Origin: Acanthacorydalis orientalis
Taxonomy: Eukaryota; Arthropoda; Insecta; Megaloptera; Corydalidae
Reading direction: 5' to 3'
DNA length: 64,000 nt
NCBI GenBank assembly: GCA_034766995.1
Contig: CM068316.1
Location: 23,847,090 to 23,911,089, forward strand
Shown: one piece after another, positions 40,423 to 52,103 of the stretch
How the letters are laid out: every line of letters begins with the position of its first letter
Numbering within the stretch: position 1 is the stretch's first letter
Made by a program: the position numbers and the translations under genes
The notes under the pieces: model-generated
Seen by the model: the letters and a program-made list of their open reading frames with translations, nothing else
Databases searched by the model: none
Told to the model about the DNA's origin: nothing

Positions 40423-41224
40423 ACACATATTTCGTGTTATTTCGATAAAAGTAACTTAGTTCTATATAATAGTAGCAAAATCTTTCGGCAAATCTTGAGT
40501 CTGGTAGTTGAAAATCACGTTTATATGAAAAATATCGCTATTTGAAGCGACAAAAACGCGATTTTAGTGATAATTTCACAAAATATCCCATTAATGTACA
40601 CATATTTCTTGTTATTTCGATAAAACTAACTTAGTTCTATATAATAGTAGCAAAATCTTTCGGCAAATCTTGAGTCTGGTAGTTGAAAATCACGTTTATA
40701 TGAAAAATATCGCTATTTGAAGCGACAAAAACGCGATTTTAGTGATAATTTCACAAAATATCCCGGAAATGTACACATATTTCGTGTTATTTCGATAAAA
40801 GTAACTTAGTTCTATATAATAGTAGCAAAATCTTTCGGCAAATCTTGAGTCTGGTAGTTGAAAATCACGTTTATATGAAAAATATTGCTATTTGAAGCGA
40901 CAAAACGCGATTTTGATGATAATTTCACAAAATATCCCGATAATGTACACATATTTCGTGTTATTTCGATAAAATTAACTTACTTCTATATTATAGTAGC
41001 AAAATCTTTCGGCAAATCTTGAGTCTGGTAGTTGAAAATCACGTTTATATGAAAAATATTGCTATTTGAAGCGACAAAAACGCGATTTTAGTGATAATTT
41101 CACAAAATATCCCGATAATGTACACATATTTCGTGTTATTTCGATAAAAGTAACTTAGTTCTATATAATAGTAGCAAAATCTTTGGGCAAATCTTGAGTC
41201 TGGTAGTTGAAAATCACGTTTATA
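40423..41224 (+). repeat. Duplicated block, copy 2 (14-monomer offset)
   Basis: This is the partner of 37,976-38,777. Just upstream, at ~40,378-40,390, is a private change (aaaaaacacggtttta) that is absent from the other copy. Confidence 0.8.
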
Positions 41225-41880
41225 TGAAAAATATTGCTATTTGAAGCGACAAAAACGCGATTTTAGTGATAATTTCACAAAATATCCCGATAATGTACAC
41301 ATATTTCGTGTTATTTCGATAAAAGTAACTTAGTTCTATATAATAGTAGCAAAATCTTTTGGCAAATCTTGAGTCTGGTAGTTGAAAATCACGTTTATAT
41401 GAAATATATTGCTATTTGAAGCGACAAAAACGCGATTTTAGTGATAATTTCACAAAATATCCCGATAATGTACACATATTTCGTGTTATTTCGATAAAAG
41501 TAACTTAGTTCTATATAATAGTAGCAAAATCTTTCGGCAAATCTTGAGTCTGGTAGTTGAAAATCACGTTTATATGAAAAATATTGCTATTTTAAGCGAC
41601 AAAAACGCGATTTTAGTGATAATTTCACAAAATATCCCGATAATGTACACATATTTCGTGTTATTTCGATAAAAGTAACTTACTTCTATATAATAGTAGC
41701 AAAATCTTTCGGCAAATCTTGAGTCTGGTAGTTGAAAATCACGTTTATATGAAAAATATCGCTATTTTAAGCGACAAAAACGCGATTTTAGTGATAATTT
41801 CACAAAATATCCCAATAATGTACACATATTTCGTGTTATTTCGATAAAAGTAACTTAGTTCTATATAATAGTAGCAAAAT

Positions 41881-42924
41881 GTTTCGGCAAATCTTGAGTC
41901 TGGTAGTTTAAAATAACGTTTATATGAAAAATATCTCTATTTTAAGCGACAAAACGCGATTTTAGTGATAATTTCACAAAATATCCCGATAATGTACACA
42001 TATTTCGTGTTATTTCGATAAAAGTAACTTAGTTCTATATAATAATAGCAAAATCTTTCGGCAAATCTTGAGTCTGGTAGTTGAAAATCACGTTTATATG
42101 AAAAATATCGCTATTTTAAGCGACAAAACGCGATTTTAGTGATAATTTCACAAAATATCCCGATAATGTACACATATTTCGTGTTATTTCGATAAAAGTA
42201 ACTTAGTTCTATATAATAGTAGCAAAATGTTTCGGCAAATCTTGAGTCTGGTAGTTTAAAATAACGTTTATATGAAAAATATCTCTATTTTAAGCGACAA
42301 AACGCGATTTTAGTGATAATTTCACAAAATATCCCGATAATGTACACATATTTCGTGTTATTTCGATAAAAGTAACTTAGTTCTATATAATAATAGCAAA
42401 ATCTTTCGGCAAATCTTGAGTCTGGTAGTTGAAAATCACGTTTATATGAAAAATATCGCTATTTTAAGCGACAAAACGCGATTTTAGTGATAATTTCACA
42501 AAATATCCCGATAATGTACACATATTTCGTGTTATTTCGATAAAAGTAACTTAGTTCTATATAATAGTAGCAAAATGTTTCGGCAAATCTTGAGTCTGGT
42601 AGTTTAAAATAACGTTTATATGAAAAATATCTCTATTTTAAGCGACAAAACGCGATTTTAGTGATAATTTCACAAAATATCCCGATAATGTACACATATT
42701 TCGTGTTATTTCGATAAAAGTAACTTAGTTCTATATAATAATAGCAAAATCTTTCGGCAAATCTTGAGTCTGGTAGTTGAAAATCACGTTTATATGAAAA
42801 ATATCGCTATTTTAAGCGACAAAACGCGATTTTAGTGATAATTTCACAAAATATCCCGATAATGTACACATATTTCGTGTTATTTCGATAAAAGTAACTT
42901 AGTTCTATATAATAATAGCAAAAT
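41881..42924 (+). repeat. 348-bp dimeric higher-order repeat, 3 tandem copies
   Basis: Two 174-bp monomers alternate. Monomer 1 has gtttcgg, gtttaaaataacg and tatctctattttaagcgac. Monomer 2 has ctatataataatagc, ctttcgg, gttgaaaatcacg and tatcgctattttaagcgac. The gtttcgg marks are at 41,881, 42,229 and 42,577, exactly 348 bp apart. Both members have the four-A run, so the HOR length is a multiple of three. From ~42,925 the pattern expands into 4-mers, with gtttcgg next at 43,275 and 43,974. Confidence 0.9.
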
Positions 42925-43973
42925 CTTTCGGCAAATCTTGAGTCTGGTAGTTGAAAATCACGTTTATATGGAAAATATCACTATTTTAAGCGACAAAAAC
43001 GCGATTTTAGTGATAATTTCACAAAATATCCCAATAATGTACACATATTTCGTGTTATTTCGATAAAAGTAACTTAGTTCTATATAATAATAGCAAAATC
43101 TTTCGGCAAATCTTGAGTCTGGTAGTTGAAAATCACGTTTATATGGAAAATATCACTATTTTAAGCGACAAAAACGCGATTTTAGTGATAATTTCACAAA
43201 ATATCCCAATAATGTACACATATTTCGTGTTATTTCGATAAAAGTAACTTAGTTCTATATAATAGTAGCAAAATGTTTCGGCAAATCTTGAGTCTGGTAG
43301 TTTAAAATAACGTTTATATGAAAAATATCTCTATTTTAAGCGACAAAACGCGATTTTAGTGATAATTTCACAAAATATCCCGATAATGTACACATATTTC
43401 GTGTTATTTCGATAAAAGTAACTTAGTTCTATATAATAATAGCAAAATCTTTCGGCAAATCTTGAGTCTGGTAGTTGAAAATCACGTTTATATGGAAAAT
43501 ATCACTATTTTAAGCGACAAAAACGCGATTTTAGTGATAATTTCACAAAATATCCCGATAATGTACACATATTTCGTGTTATTTCGATAAAAGTAACTTA
43601 GTTCTATATAATAGTAGCAAAATCTTTCGGCAAATCTTGTGTCTGGTAGTTGAAAATCACGTTTATATGAAAAATATTGCTATTTGAAGCGACAAAAACG
43701 CGATTTTAGTGATAATTTCACAAAATATCCCAATAATGTACACATATTTCGTGTTATTTCGATAAAAGTAACTTACTTCTATATAATAGTAGCAAAATCT
43801 TTCGGCAAATCTTGAGTCTGGTAGTTGAAAATCACGTTTATATGGAAAATATCACTATTTTAAGCGACAAAAACGCGATTTTAGTGATAATTTCACAAAA
43901 TATCCCAATAATGTACACATATTTCGTGTTATTTCGATAAAAGTAACTTAGTTCTATATAATAGTAGCAAAAT
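42925..43973 (+). repeat. 4-mer variants of the dimer (698-699 bp)
   Basis: gtttcgg/tatctc monomers at 43,275 and 43,974 are ~699 bp apart, with monomers carrying tatggaaaatatcac inserted between them (~42,966, ~43,142, ~43,492, ~43,842). Two consecutive monomers at ~42,925-43,270 are the same type (aataatagc with ggaaaatatcac), a likely single-unit duplication. One monomer at ~43,625 has ctttcggcaaatcttgtg. Confidence 0.75.
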
Positions 43974-46900
43974 GTTTCGGCAAATCTTGAGTCTGGTAGT
44001 TTAAAATAACGTTTATATGAAAAATATCTCTATTTTAAGCGACAAAACGCGATTTTAGTGATAATTTCACAAAATATCCCGATAATGTACACATATTTCG
44101 TGTTATTTCGATAAAAGTAACTTAGTTCTATATAATAATAGCAAAATCTTTCGGCAAATCTTGAGTCTGGTAGTTGAAAATCACGTTTATATGAAAAATA
44201 TCGCTATTTTAAGCGACAAAAACGCGATTTTAGTGATAATTTCACAAAATATCCCGATAATGTACACATATTTCGTGTTATTTCGATAAAAGTAACTTAG
44301 TTCTATATAATAGTAGCAAAATGTTTCGGCAAATCTTGAGTCTGGTAGTTTAAAATAACGTTTATATGAAAAATATCTCTATTTTAAGCGACAAAACGCG
44401 ATTTTAGTGATAATTTCACAAAATATCCCGATAATGTACACATATTTCGTGTTATTTCGATAAAAGTAACTTAGTTCTATATAATAATAGCAAAATCTTT
44501 CGGCAAATCTTGAGTCTGGTAGTTGAAAATCACGTTTATATGAAAAATATCGCTATTTTAAGCGACAAAACGCGATTTTAGTGATAATTTCACAAAATAT
44601 CCCGATAATGTACACATATTTCGTGTTATTTCGATAAAAGTAACTTAGTTCTATATAATAATAGCAAAATCTTTCGGCAAATCTTGAGTCTGGTAGTTGA
44701 AAATCACGTTTATATGAAAAATATTGCTATTTGAAGCGACAAAAACGCGATTTTAGTGATAATTTCACAAAATATCCCAATAATGTACACATATTTCGTG
44801 TTATTTCGATAAAAGTAACTTAGTTCTATATAATAGTAGCAAAATCTAACCGCAAATCTTGTGTCTGGTAGTTGAAAATCACGTTTATATGAAAAATATT
44901 GCTATTTGAAGCGACAAAAACGCGATTTTAGTGATAATTTCACAAAATATCCCAATAATGTACACATATTTCGTGTTATTTCGATAAAAGTAACTTACTT
45001 CTATATAATAGTAGCAAAATCTTTCGGCAAATCTTGAGTCTGGTAGTTGAAAATCACGTTTATATGGAAAATATCACTATTTTAAGCGACAAAAACGCGA
45101 TTTTAGTGATAATTTCACAAAATGTCCCGATAATGTACACATATTTCGTGTTATTTCGATAAAAGTAACTTAGTTCTATATAATAGTAGCAAAATGTTTC
45201 GGCAAATCTTGAGTCTGGTAGTTTAAAATAACGTTTATATGAAAAATATCTCTATTTTAAGCGACAAAAACGCGATTTTAGTGATAATTTCACAAAATAT
45301 CCCGATAATGTACACATATTTCGTGTTATTTCGATAAAAGTAACTTAGTTCTATATAATAATAGCAAAATCTTTCGGCAAATCTTGAGTCTGGTAGTTGA
45401 AAATCACGTTTATATGAAAAATATCGCTATTTTAAGCGACAAAACGCGATTTTAGTGATAATTTCACAAAATATCCCGATAATGTACACATATTTCGTGT
45501 TATTTCGATAAAAGTAACTTAGTTCTATATAATAGTAGCAAAATGTTTCGGCAAATCTTGAGTCTGGTAGTTTAAAATAACGTTTATATGAAAAATATCT
45601 CTATTTTAAGCGACAAAACGCGATTTTAGTGATAATTTCACAAAATATCCCGATAATGTACACATATTTCGTGTTATTTCGATAAAAGTAACTTAGTTCT
45701 ATATAATAATAGCAAAATCTTTCGGCAAATCTTGAGTCTGGTAGTTGAAAATCACGTTTATATGAAAAATATCGCTATTTTAAGCGACAAAACGCGATTT
45801 TAGTGATAATTTCACAAAATATCCCGATAATGTACACATATTTCGTGTTATTTCGATAAAAGTAACTTAGTTCTATATAATAATAGCAAAATCTTTCGGC
45901 AAATCTTGAGTCTGGTAGTTGAAAATCACGTTTATATGAAAAATATTGCTATTTGAAGCGACAAAAACGCGATTTTAGTGATAATTTCACAAAATATCCC
46001 AATAATGTACACATATTTCGTGTTATTTCGATAAAAGTAACTTAGTTCTATATAATAGTAGCAAAATCTAACCGCAAATCTTGTGTCTGGTAGTTGAAAA
46101 TCACGTTTATATGAAAAATATTGCTATTTGAAGCGACAAAAACGCGATTTTAGTGATAATTTCACAAAATATCCCAATAATGTACACATATTTCGTGTTA
46201 TTTCGATAAAAGTAACTTACTTCTATATAATAGTAGCAAAATCTTTCGGCAAATCTTGAGTCTGGTAGTTGAAAATCACGTTTATATGGAAAATATCACT
46301 ATTTTAAGCGACAAAAACGCGATTTTAGTGATAATTTCACAAAATATCCCGATAATGTACACATATTTCGTGTTATTTCGATAAAAGTAACTTAGTTCTA
46401 TATAATAGTAGCAAAATGTTTCGGCAAATCTTGAGTCTGGTAGTTTAAAATAACGTTTATATGAAAAATATCTCTATTTTAAGCGACAAAACGCGATTTT
46501 AGTGATAATTTCACAAAATATCCCGATAATGTACACATATTTCGTGTTATTTCGATAAAAGTAACTTAGTTCTATATAATAATAGCAAAATCTTTCGGCA
46601 AATCTTGAGTCTGGTAGTTGAAAATCACGTTTATATGAAAAATATCGCTATTTTAAGCGACAAAACGCGATTTTAGTGATAATTTCACAAAATATCCCGA
46701 TAATGTACACATATTTCGTGTTATTTCGATAAAAGTAACTTAGTTCTATATAATAGTAGCAAAATGTTTCGGCAAATCTTGAGTCTGGTAGTTTAAAATA
46801 ACGTTTATATGAAAAATATCTCTATTTTAAGCGACAAAACGCGATTTTAGTGATAATTTCACAAAATATCCCGATAATGTACACATATTTCGTGTTATTT

Positions 46901-48159
46901 CGATAAAAGTAACTTAGTTCTATATAATAATAGCAAAATCTTTCGGCAAATCTTGAGTCTGGTAGTTGAAAATCACGTTTATATGAAAAATATCGCTATT
47001 TTAAGCGACAAAACGCGATTTTAGTGATAATTTCACAAAATATCCCGATAATGTACACATATTTCGTGTTATTTCGATAAAAGTAACTTAGTTCTATATA
47101 ATAATAGCAAAATCTTTCGGCAAATCTTGAGTCTGGTAGTTGAAAATCACGTTTATATGAAAAATATTGCTATTTGAAGCGACAAAAACGCGATTTTAGT
47201 GATAATTTCACAAAATATCCCAATAATGTACACATATTTCGTGTTATTTCGATAAAAGTAACTTAGTTCTATATAATAATAGCAAAATCTTTCGGCAAAT
47301 CTTGAGTCTGGTAGTTGAAAATCACGTTTTTTGAAAAATATCGCTATTTTAAGCGACAAAAACGCGATTTTAGTGATAATTTCACAAAATATCCCGATAA
47401 TGTACACATATTTCGTGTTATTTCGATAAAAGTAACTTAGTTCTATATAATAATAGCAAAATCTTTCGGCAAATCTTGAGTCTGGTAGTTGAAAATCACG
47501 TTTATATGAAAAATATCGCTATTTTAAGCGACAAAACGCGATTTTAGTGATAATTTCACAAAATATCCCGATAATGTACACATATTTCGTGTTATTTCGA
47601 TAAAAGTAACTTAGTTCTATATAATAATAGCAAAATCTTTCGGCAAATCTTGAGTCTGGTAGTTGAAAATCAGGTTTATATGAAAAATATTGCTATTTGA
47701 AGCGACAAAAACGCGATTTTAGTGATATTTCACAAAATATCCCAATAATGTACACATATTTCGTGTTATTTCGATTAGAGTAACTTAGTTCTATATAATA
47801 GTAGCAAAATCTAGCCGCAAATCTTGTGTCTGGTAGTTGAAAATCACGTTTATATGAAAAATATCGCTATTTTAAGCGACAAAACGCGATTTTAGTGATA
47901 ATTTCACAAAATATCCCAATAATGTACACATATTTCGTGTTATTTCGATAAAAGTAACTTACTTCTATATAATAGTAGCAAAATCTTTCGGCAAATCTTG
48001 AGTCTGGTAGTTGAAAATCACGTTTATATGGAAAATATCACTATTTTAAGCGACAAAAACGCGATTTTAGTGATAATTTCACAAAATGTCCCGATAATGT
48101 ACACATATTTCGTGTTATTTCGATAAAAGTAACTTAGTTCTATATAATAGTAGCAAAAT
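43974..48159 (+). repeat. 7-mer higher-order repeat (1,222 bp x2) plus an expanded 10-mer copy
   Basis: Unit order: gtttcgg/tatctc; aataatagc/tatcgc; gtttcgg/tatctc; aataatagc/tatcgc; aataatagc/tattgc; ctaaccgcaaatcttgtg/tattgc; acttacttc/ggaaaatatcac. Copies start at 43,974 and 45,196, and the next at 46,418, exactly 1,222 bp each. The third copy runs to 48,159 (1,742 bp, 10 monomers). It has three extra aataatagc monomers before the marker, which here reads ctagccgc (47,811). The marker ctaaccgc is at 44,846 and 46,068. The extra monomers include two indels: cacgttttttgaaaaat (~47,323) and gtgatatttcac (~47,722). Confidence 0.9.
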
Positions 48160-48584
48160 GTTTCGGCAAATCTTGAGTCTGGTAGTTTAAAATAACGTTT
48201 ATATGAAAAATATCACTATTTTAAGCGACAAAACGCGATTTTAGTGTAATTTCACAAAATATCCCGATAATGTACACATATTTCGTGTTATTTCGATAAA
48301 AGTAACTTAGTTCTATATAATAATAGCAAAATCTTTCGGCAAATCTTGAGTCTGGTAGTTGAAAATCACGTTTATATGAAAAATATTGCTATTTGAAGCG
48401 ACAAAAACGCGATTTTAGTGATAATTTCACAAAATATCCCGATAATGTACACATATTTCGTGTTATTTCGATAAAAGTAACTTACTTCTATATAATAGTA
48501 GCAAAATCTATCGGCAAATCTTGAGTCTGGTAGTTGAAAATCACGTTTATATGGAAAATATCGCTATTTTAAGCGACAAAAACG

Positions 48585-48625
48585 CGATTTTAGTGATAAT
48601 TTCACAAAATTTACCAATAATGTAT
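48585..48625. other. Junction A2 to C, abrupt and in register
   Basis: A sequence runs through gcgacaaaaacgcg and gtgataatttcacaaaat, then continues as C with ttaccaataatg. The exchange point lies in the word common to A and C. The ttcta anchors before and after it are 175 bp apart. Confidence 0.9.
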
Positions 48626-48789
48626 ACTTCTTTCGTGTTATTTCGATAAAAGGAAGTTAGTTCTATACAATAGTAGCAAAATTTATCGGCAAATCTCGAG
48701 TCTGGTAGTTGAAAATCACGTTTATATGGAAATTATCGCTATTTGAAGCGAAAAAAACGCGATTTTAGTGATAATTTCACAAAATTTAC

Positions 48790-49460
48790 CAATAATGTAT
48801 ACTTCTTTCGTATTAATTCGATAAAAGTAAGTTAGTTCTATACAATAGTAGCAAAATTTATCGGCGAATCTCGAGTCTGGTAGTTGAAAATCACGTTTAT
48901 ATGAAAAATATCGCTATTTGAAGCGAAAAAAACGCGATTTTAGTGATAATTTCACAAAATTTACCAATAATGTATACTTCTTTCGTGTTATTTCGATAAA
49001 AGTAAGTTAGTTCTATACAATAGTAGCAAAATTTATCGGCAAATCTCAAGTCTGGTAGTTGAAAATCACGTTTATATGGAAATTATCGCTATTTGAAGCA
49101 AAAAAAACGCGATTTTAGTGATAATTTCACAAAATTTACCAATAATGTATACATGTTTCGTGTTATTTCGATAAAAGTAAGTTAGTTCTATACAATTGTA
49201 GCTAAATTTATCGGCAAATCTCGAGTCTAGTAGTTGAAAATCACGTTTATATGAAAAATATCGCTATTTGAAACGAAAAAAACGCGATTTTAGTGATAAT
49301 TTCACAAAATTTACCAATAATGTATACTTCTTTCGTGTTATTTCGATAAAAGTAAGTTAGTTCTATACAATAGTAGCAAAATTTATCGGCAAATCTCGAG
49401 TATGGTAGTTGAAAATCGCGTTTATATGAAAAATATCGCTATTTGAAGCGAAAAAAACGC
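48790..49460 (+). repeat. C four-monomer block repeated 15 monomers downstream
   Basis: Four monomers are involved: tattaattc with ttatcggcgaatctcgag; ctcaag with ggaaatt; acaattgtagctaaattt with gagtctagtag and gaaacg; ctcgagtatgg with aaaatcgcg. They recur in order at ~51,414-52,085, offset 2,624 bp (acaattgta at 49,192 and 51,816). Differences such as gaagcaaaa versus gaagcgaaa and gtaag versus ggaag show later change. Confidence 0.75.
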
Positions 49461-49981
49461 GATTTTAGTGATAATTTCACAAAATTTACCAATAATGTAT
49501 ACATGTTTCGTGTTATTTCGATAAAAGTAAGTTAGTTCTATACAATAGTAGCTAAATTTATCGGCAAATCTCGAGTCTGGTAGTTGAAAATCACGTTTAT
49601 ATGAAAAATATCGCTATTTGAAGCGAAAAAAACGCGATTTTAGTGATAATTTCACAAAATTTACCAATAATGTATACATGTTTCGTGTTATTTCGATAAA
49701 AGTAAGTTAGTTCTATACAATAGTAGCAAAATTTATCGGCAAATCTCAAGTCTGGTAGTTGAAAATCACGTTTATATGGAAATTATCGCTATTTGAAGCA
49801 AAAAAAACGCGATTTTAGTGATAATTTCACAAAATTTACCAATAATGTATACATGTTTCGTGTTATTTCGATAAAAGTAAGTTAGTTCTATACAATAGTA
49901 GCTAAATTTATCGGCAAATCTCGAGTCTGGTAGTTGAAAATCACGTTTATATGAAAAATATCGCTATTTGAAGCGAAAAAA

Positions 49982-50156
49982 ACGCGATTTTAGTGATAAT
50001 TTCACAAAATTTACCAATAATGTATACTTCTTTCGTGTTATTTCGATAAAAGTAAGTTAGTTCTATACAATAGTAGCAAAATTTATCGGCAAATCTCAAG
50101 TCTGGTAGTTGAAAATCACGTTTATATGGAAATTATCGCTATTTGAAGCGAAAAAA
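49982..50156 (+). repeat. Reference C monomer (175 bp)
   Basis: This C unit runs from acgcg to the next acgcg and has aatttaccaataatg, gtatacttctttcg, ctcaagtctgg and tatggaaattatcgc. The gtga/tcac dyad and the tcgct/agcga arms are both present. Confidence 0.9.
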
Positions 50157-51042
50157 ACGCGATTTTAGTGATAATTTCACAAAATTTACCAATAATGTAT
50201 ACTTCTTTCGTGTTATTTCGATAAAAGTAAGTTAGTTCTATACAATAGTAGCAAAATTTATCGGCAAATCTCGAGTATGGTAGTTGAAAATCGCGTTTAT
50301 ATGAAAAATATCGCTATTTGAAGCGAAAAAAACGCGATTTTAGTGATAATTTCACAAAATTTACCAATAATGTATACATGTTTCGTGTTATTTCGATAAA
50401 AGTAAGTTAGTTCTATACAATAGTAGCAAAATTTATCGGCAAATCTCGAGTATGGTAGTTGAAAATCGCGTTTATATGAAAAATATCGCTATTTGAAACG
50501 AAAAAAACGTGATTTTAGTGGTAATATCACAAAATTTACCAATAATGTATACTTCTCTCGTATTAATTCGATAAAAGTAAGTTAGTTCTATACAATAGTA
50601 GCAAAATTTATCGGCAAATCTCAAGTCTGGTAGTTGAAAATCACGTTTATATGGAAATTATCGCTATTTGAAGCGAAAAAAACGCGATTTTAGTGATAAT
50701 TTCACAAAATTTACCAATAATGTATACTTCTTTCGTGTTATTTCGATAAAAGGAAGTTAGTTCTATACAATAGTAGCAAAATTTATCGGCAAATCTCGAG
50801 TCTGGTAGTTGAAAATCACGTTTATATGGAAATTATCGCTATTTGAAACGAAAAAAACGCGATTTTAGTGATAATTTCACAAAATTTACCAATAATGTAT
50901 ACATGTTTCGTGTTATTTCGATAAAAGTAAGTTAGTTCTATACAATAGTAGCTAAATTTATCGGCAAATCTCGAGTCTGGTAGTTGAAAATCACGTTTAT
51001 ATGAAAAATATCGCTATTTGAAGCGAAAAAAACGCGATTTTA

Positions 51043-52103
51043 GTGAAATTTCACAAAATTTACCAATAATGTATACATGTTTCGTGTTATTTCGATAAAA
51101 GTAAGTTAGTTCTACACAATAGTAGCAAAATTTATCGGCAAATCTCGAGTATGGTAGTTGAAAATCGCGTTTATATGAAAAATATCGCTATTTGAAGCGA
51201 AAAAAACGCGATTTTAGTGATAATTTCACAAAATTTACCAATAATGTATACATGTTTCGTGTTATTTCGATAAAAGTAAGTTAGTTCTATACAATAGTAG
51301 CAAAATTTATCGGCAAATCTCAAGTCTGGTAGTTGAAAATCACGTTTATATGGAAATTATCGCTATTTGAAGCGAAAAAAACGCGATTTTAGTGATAATT
51401 TCACAAAATTTACCAATAATGTATACTTCTTTCGTATTAATTCGATAAAAGTAAGTTAGTTCTATACAATAGTAGCAAAATTTATCGGCGAATCTCGAGT
51501 CTGGTAGTTGAAAATCACGTTTATATGAAAAATATCGCTATTTGAAGCGAAAAAAACGCGATTTTAGTGATAATTTCACAAAATTTACCAATAATGTATA
51601 CTTCTTTCGTGTTATTTCGATAAAAGTAAGTTAGTTCTATACAATAGTAGCAAAATTTATCGGCAAATCTCAAGTCTGGTAGTTGAAAATCACGTTTATA
51701 TGGAAATTATCGCTATTTGAAGCGAAAAAAACGCGATTTTAGTGATAATTTCACAAAATTTACCAATAATGTATACTTCTTTCGTGTTATTTCGATAAAA
51801 GGAAGTTAGTTCTATACAATTGTAGCTAAATTTATCGGCAAATCTCGAGTCTAGTAGTTGAAAATCACGTTTATATGAAAAATATCGCTATTTGAAACGA
51901 AAAAAACGCGATTTTAGTGATAATTTCACAAAATTTACCAATAATGTATACTTCTTTCGTGTTATTTCGATAAAAGTAAGTTAGTTCTATACAATAGTAG
52001 CAAAATTTATCGGCAAATCTCGAGTATGGTAGTTGAAAATCGCGTTTATATGAAAAATATCGCTATTTGAAGCGAAAAAAACGCGATTTTAGTGAAATTT
52101 CAC
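51043..52103 (+). repeat. C 6-monomer-spaced block with the shortened dyad gtgaaatttcac
   Basis: A 1-bp-shorter word, the perfect 12-bp palindrome gtgaaatttcac, occurs at 51,043, 52,092 and 53,841. Each time it is followed by gttctacacaatag and a ctcgagtatgg monomer. Spacings are 1,049 bp (6 monomers) and 1,749 bp (10 monomers). The linked variants show these three monomer pairs descend from one event. Confidence 0.8.

Larger units (their letters stand above)
33886..48610 (+). repeat. Subfamily A block A2 (~84 monomers)
   Basis: All A diagnostics return abruptly after tatggaaaatattgctattt at ~33,885. From 34,000 to ~35,000 the monomers are nearly uniform type 1. From 34,960 to 41,225 many carry gattttgatgataat, gataaaattaac, ctatattatag or cccattaatg, and are organised in duplications. 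From 41,881 to 48,160 there are dimeric and heptameric HORs. The block shares specific rare haplotypes with A1 at 6-11 kb. No gene is visible. Confidence 0.95.
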
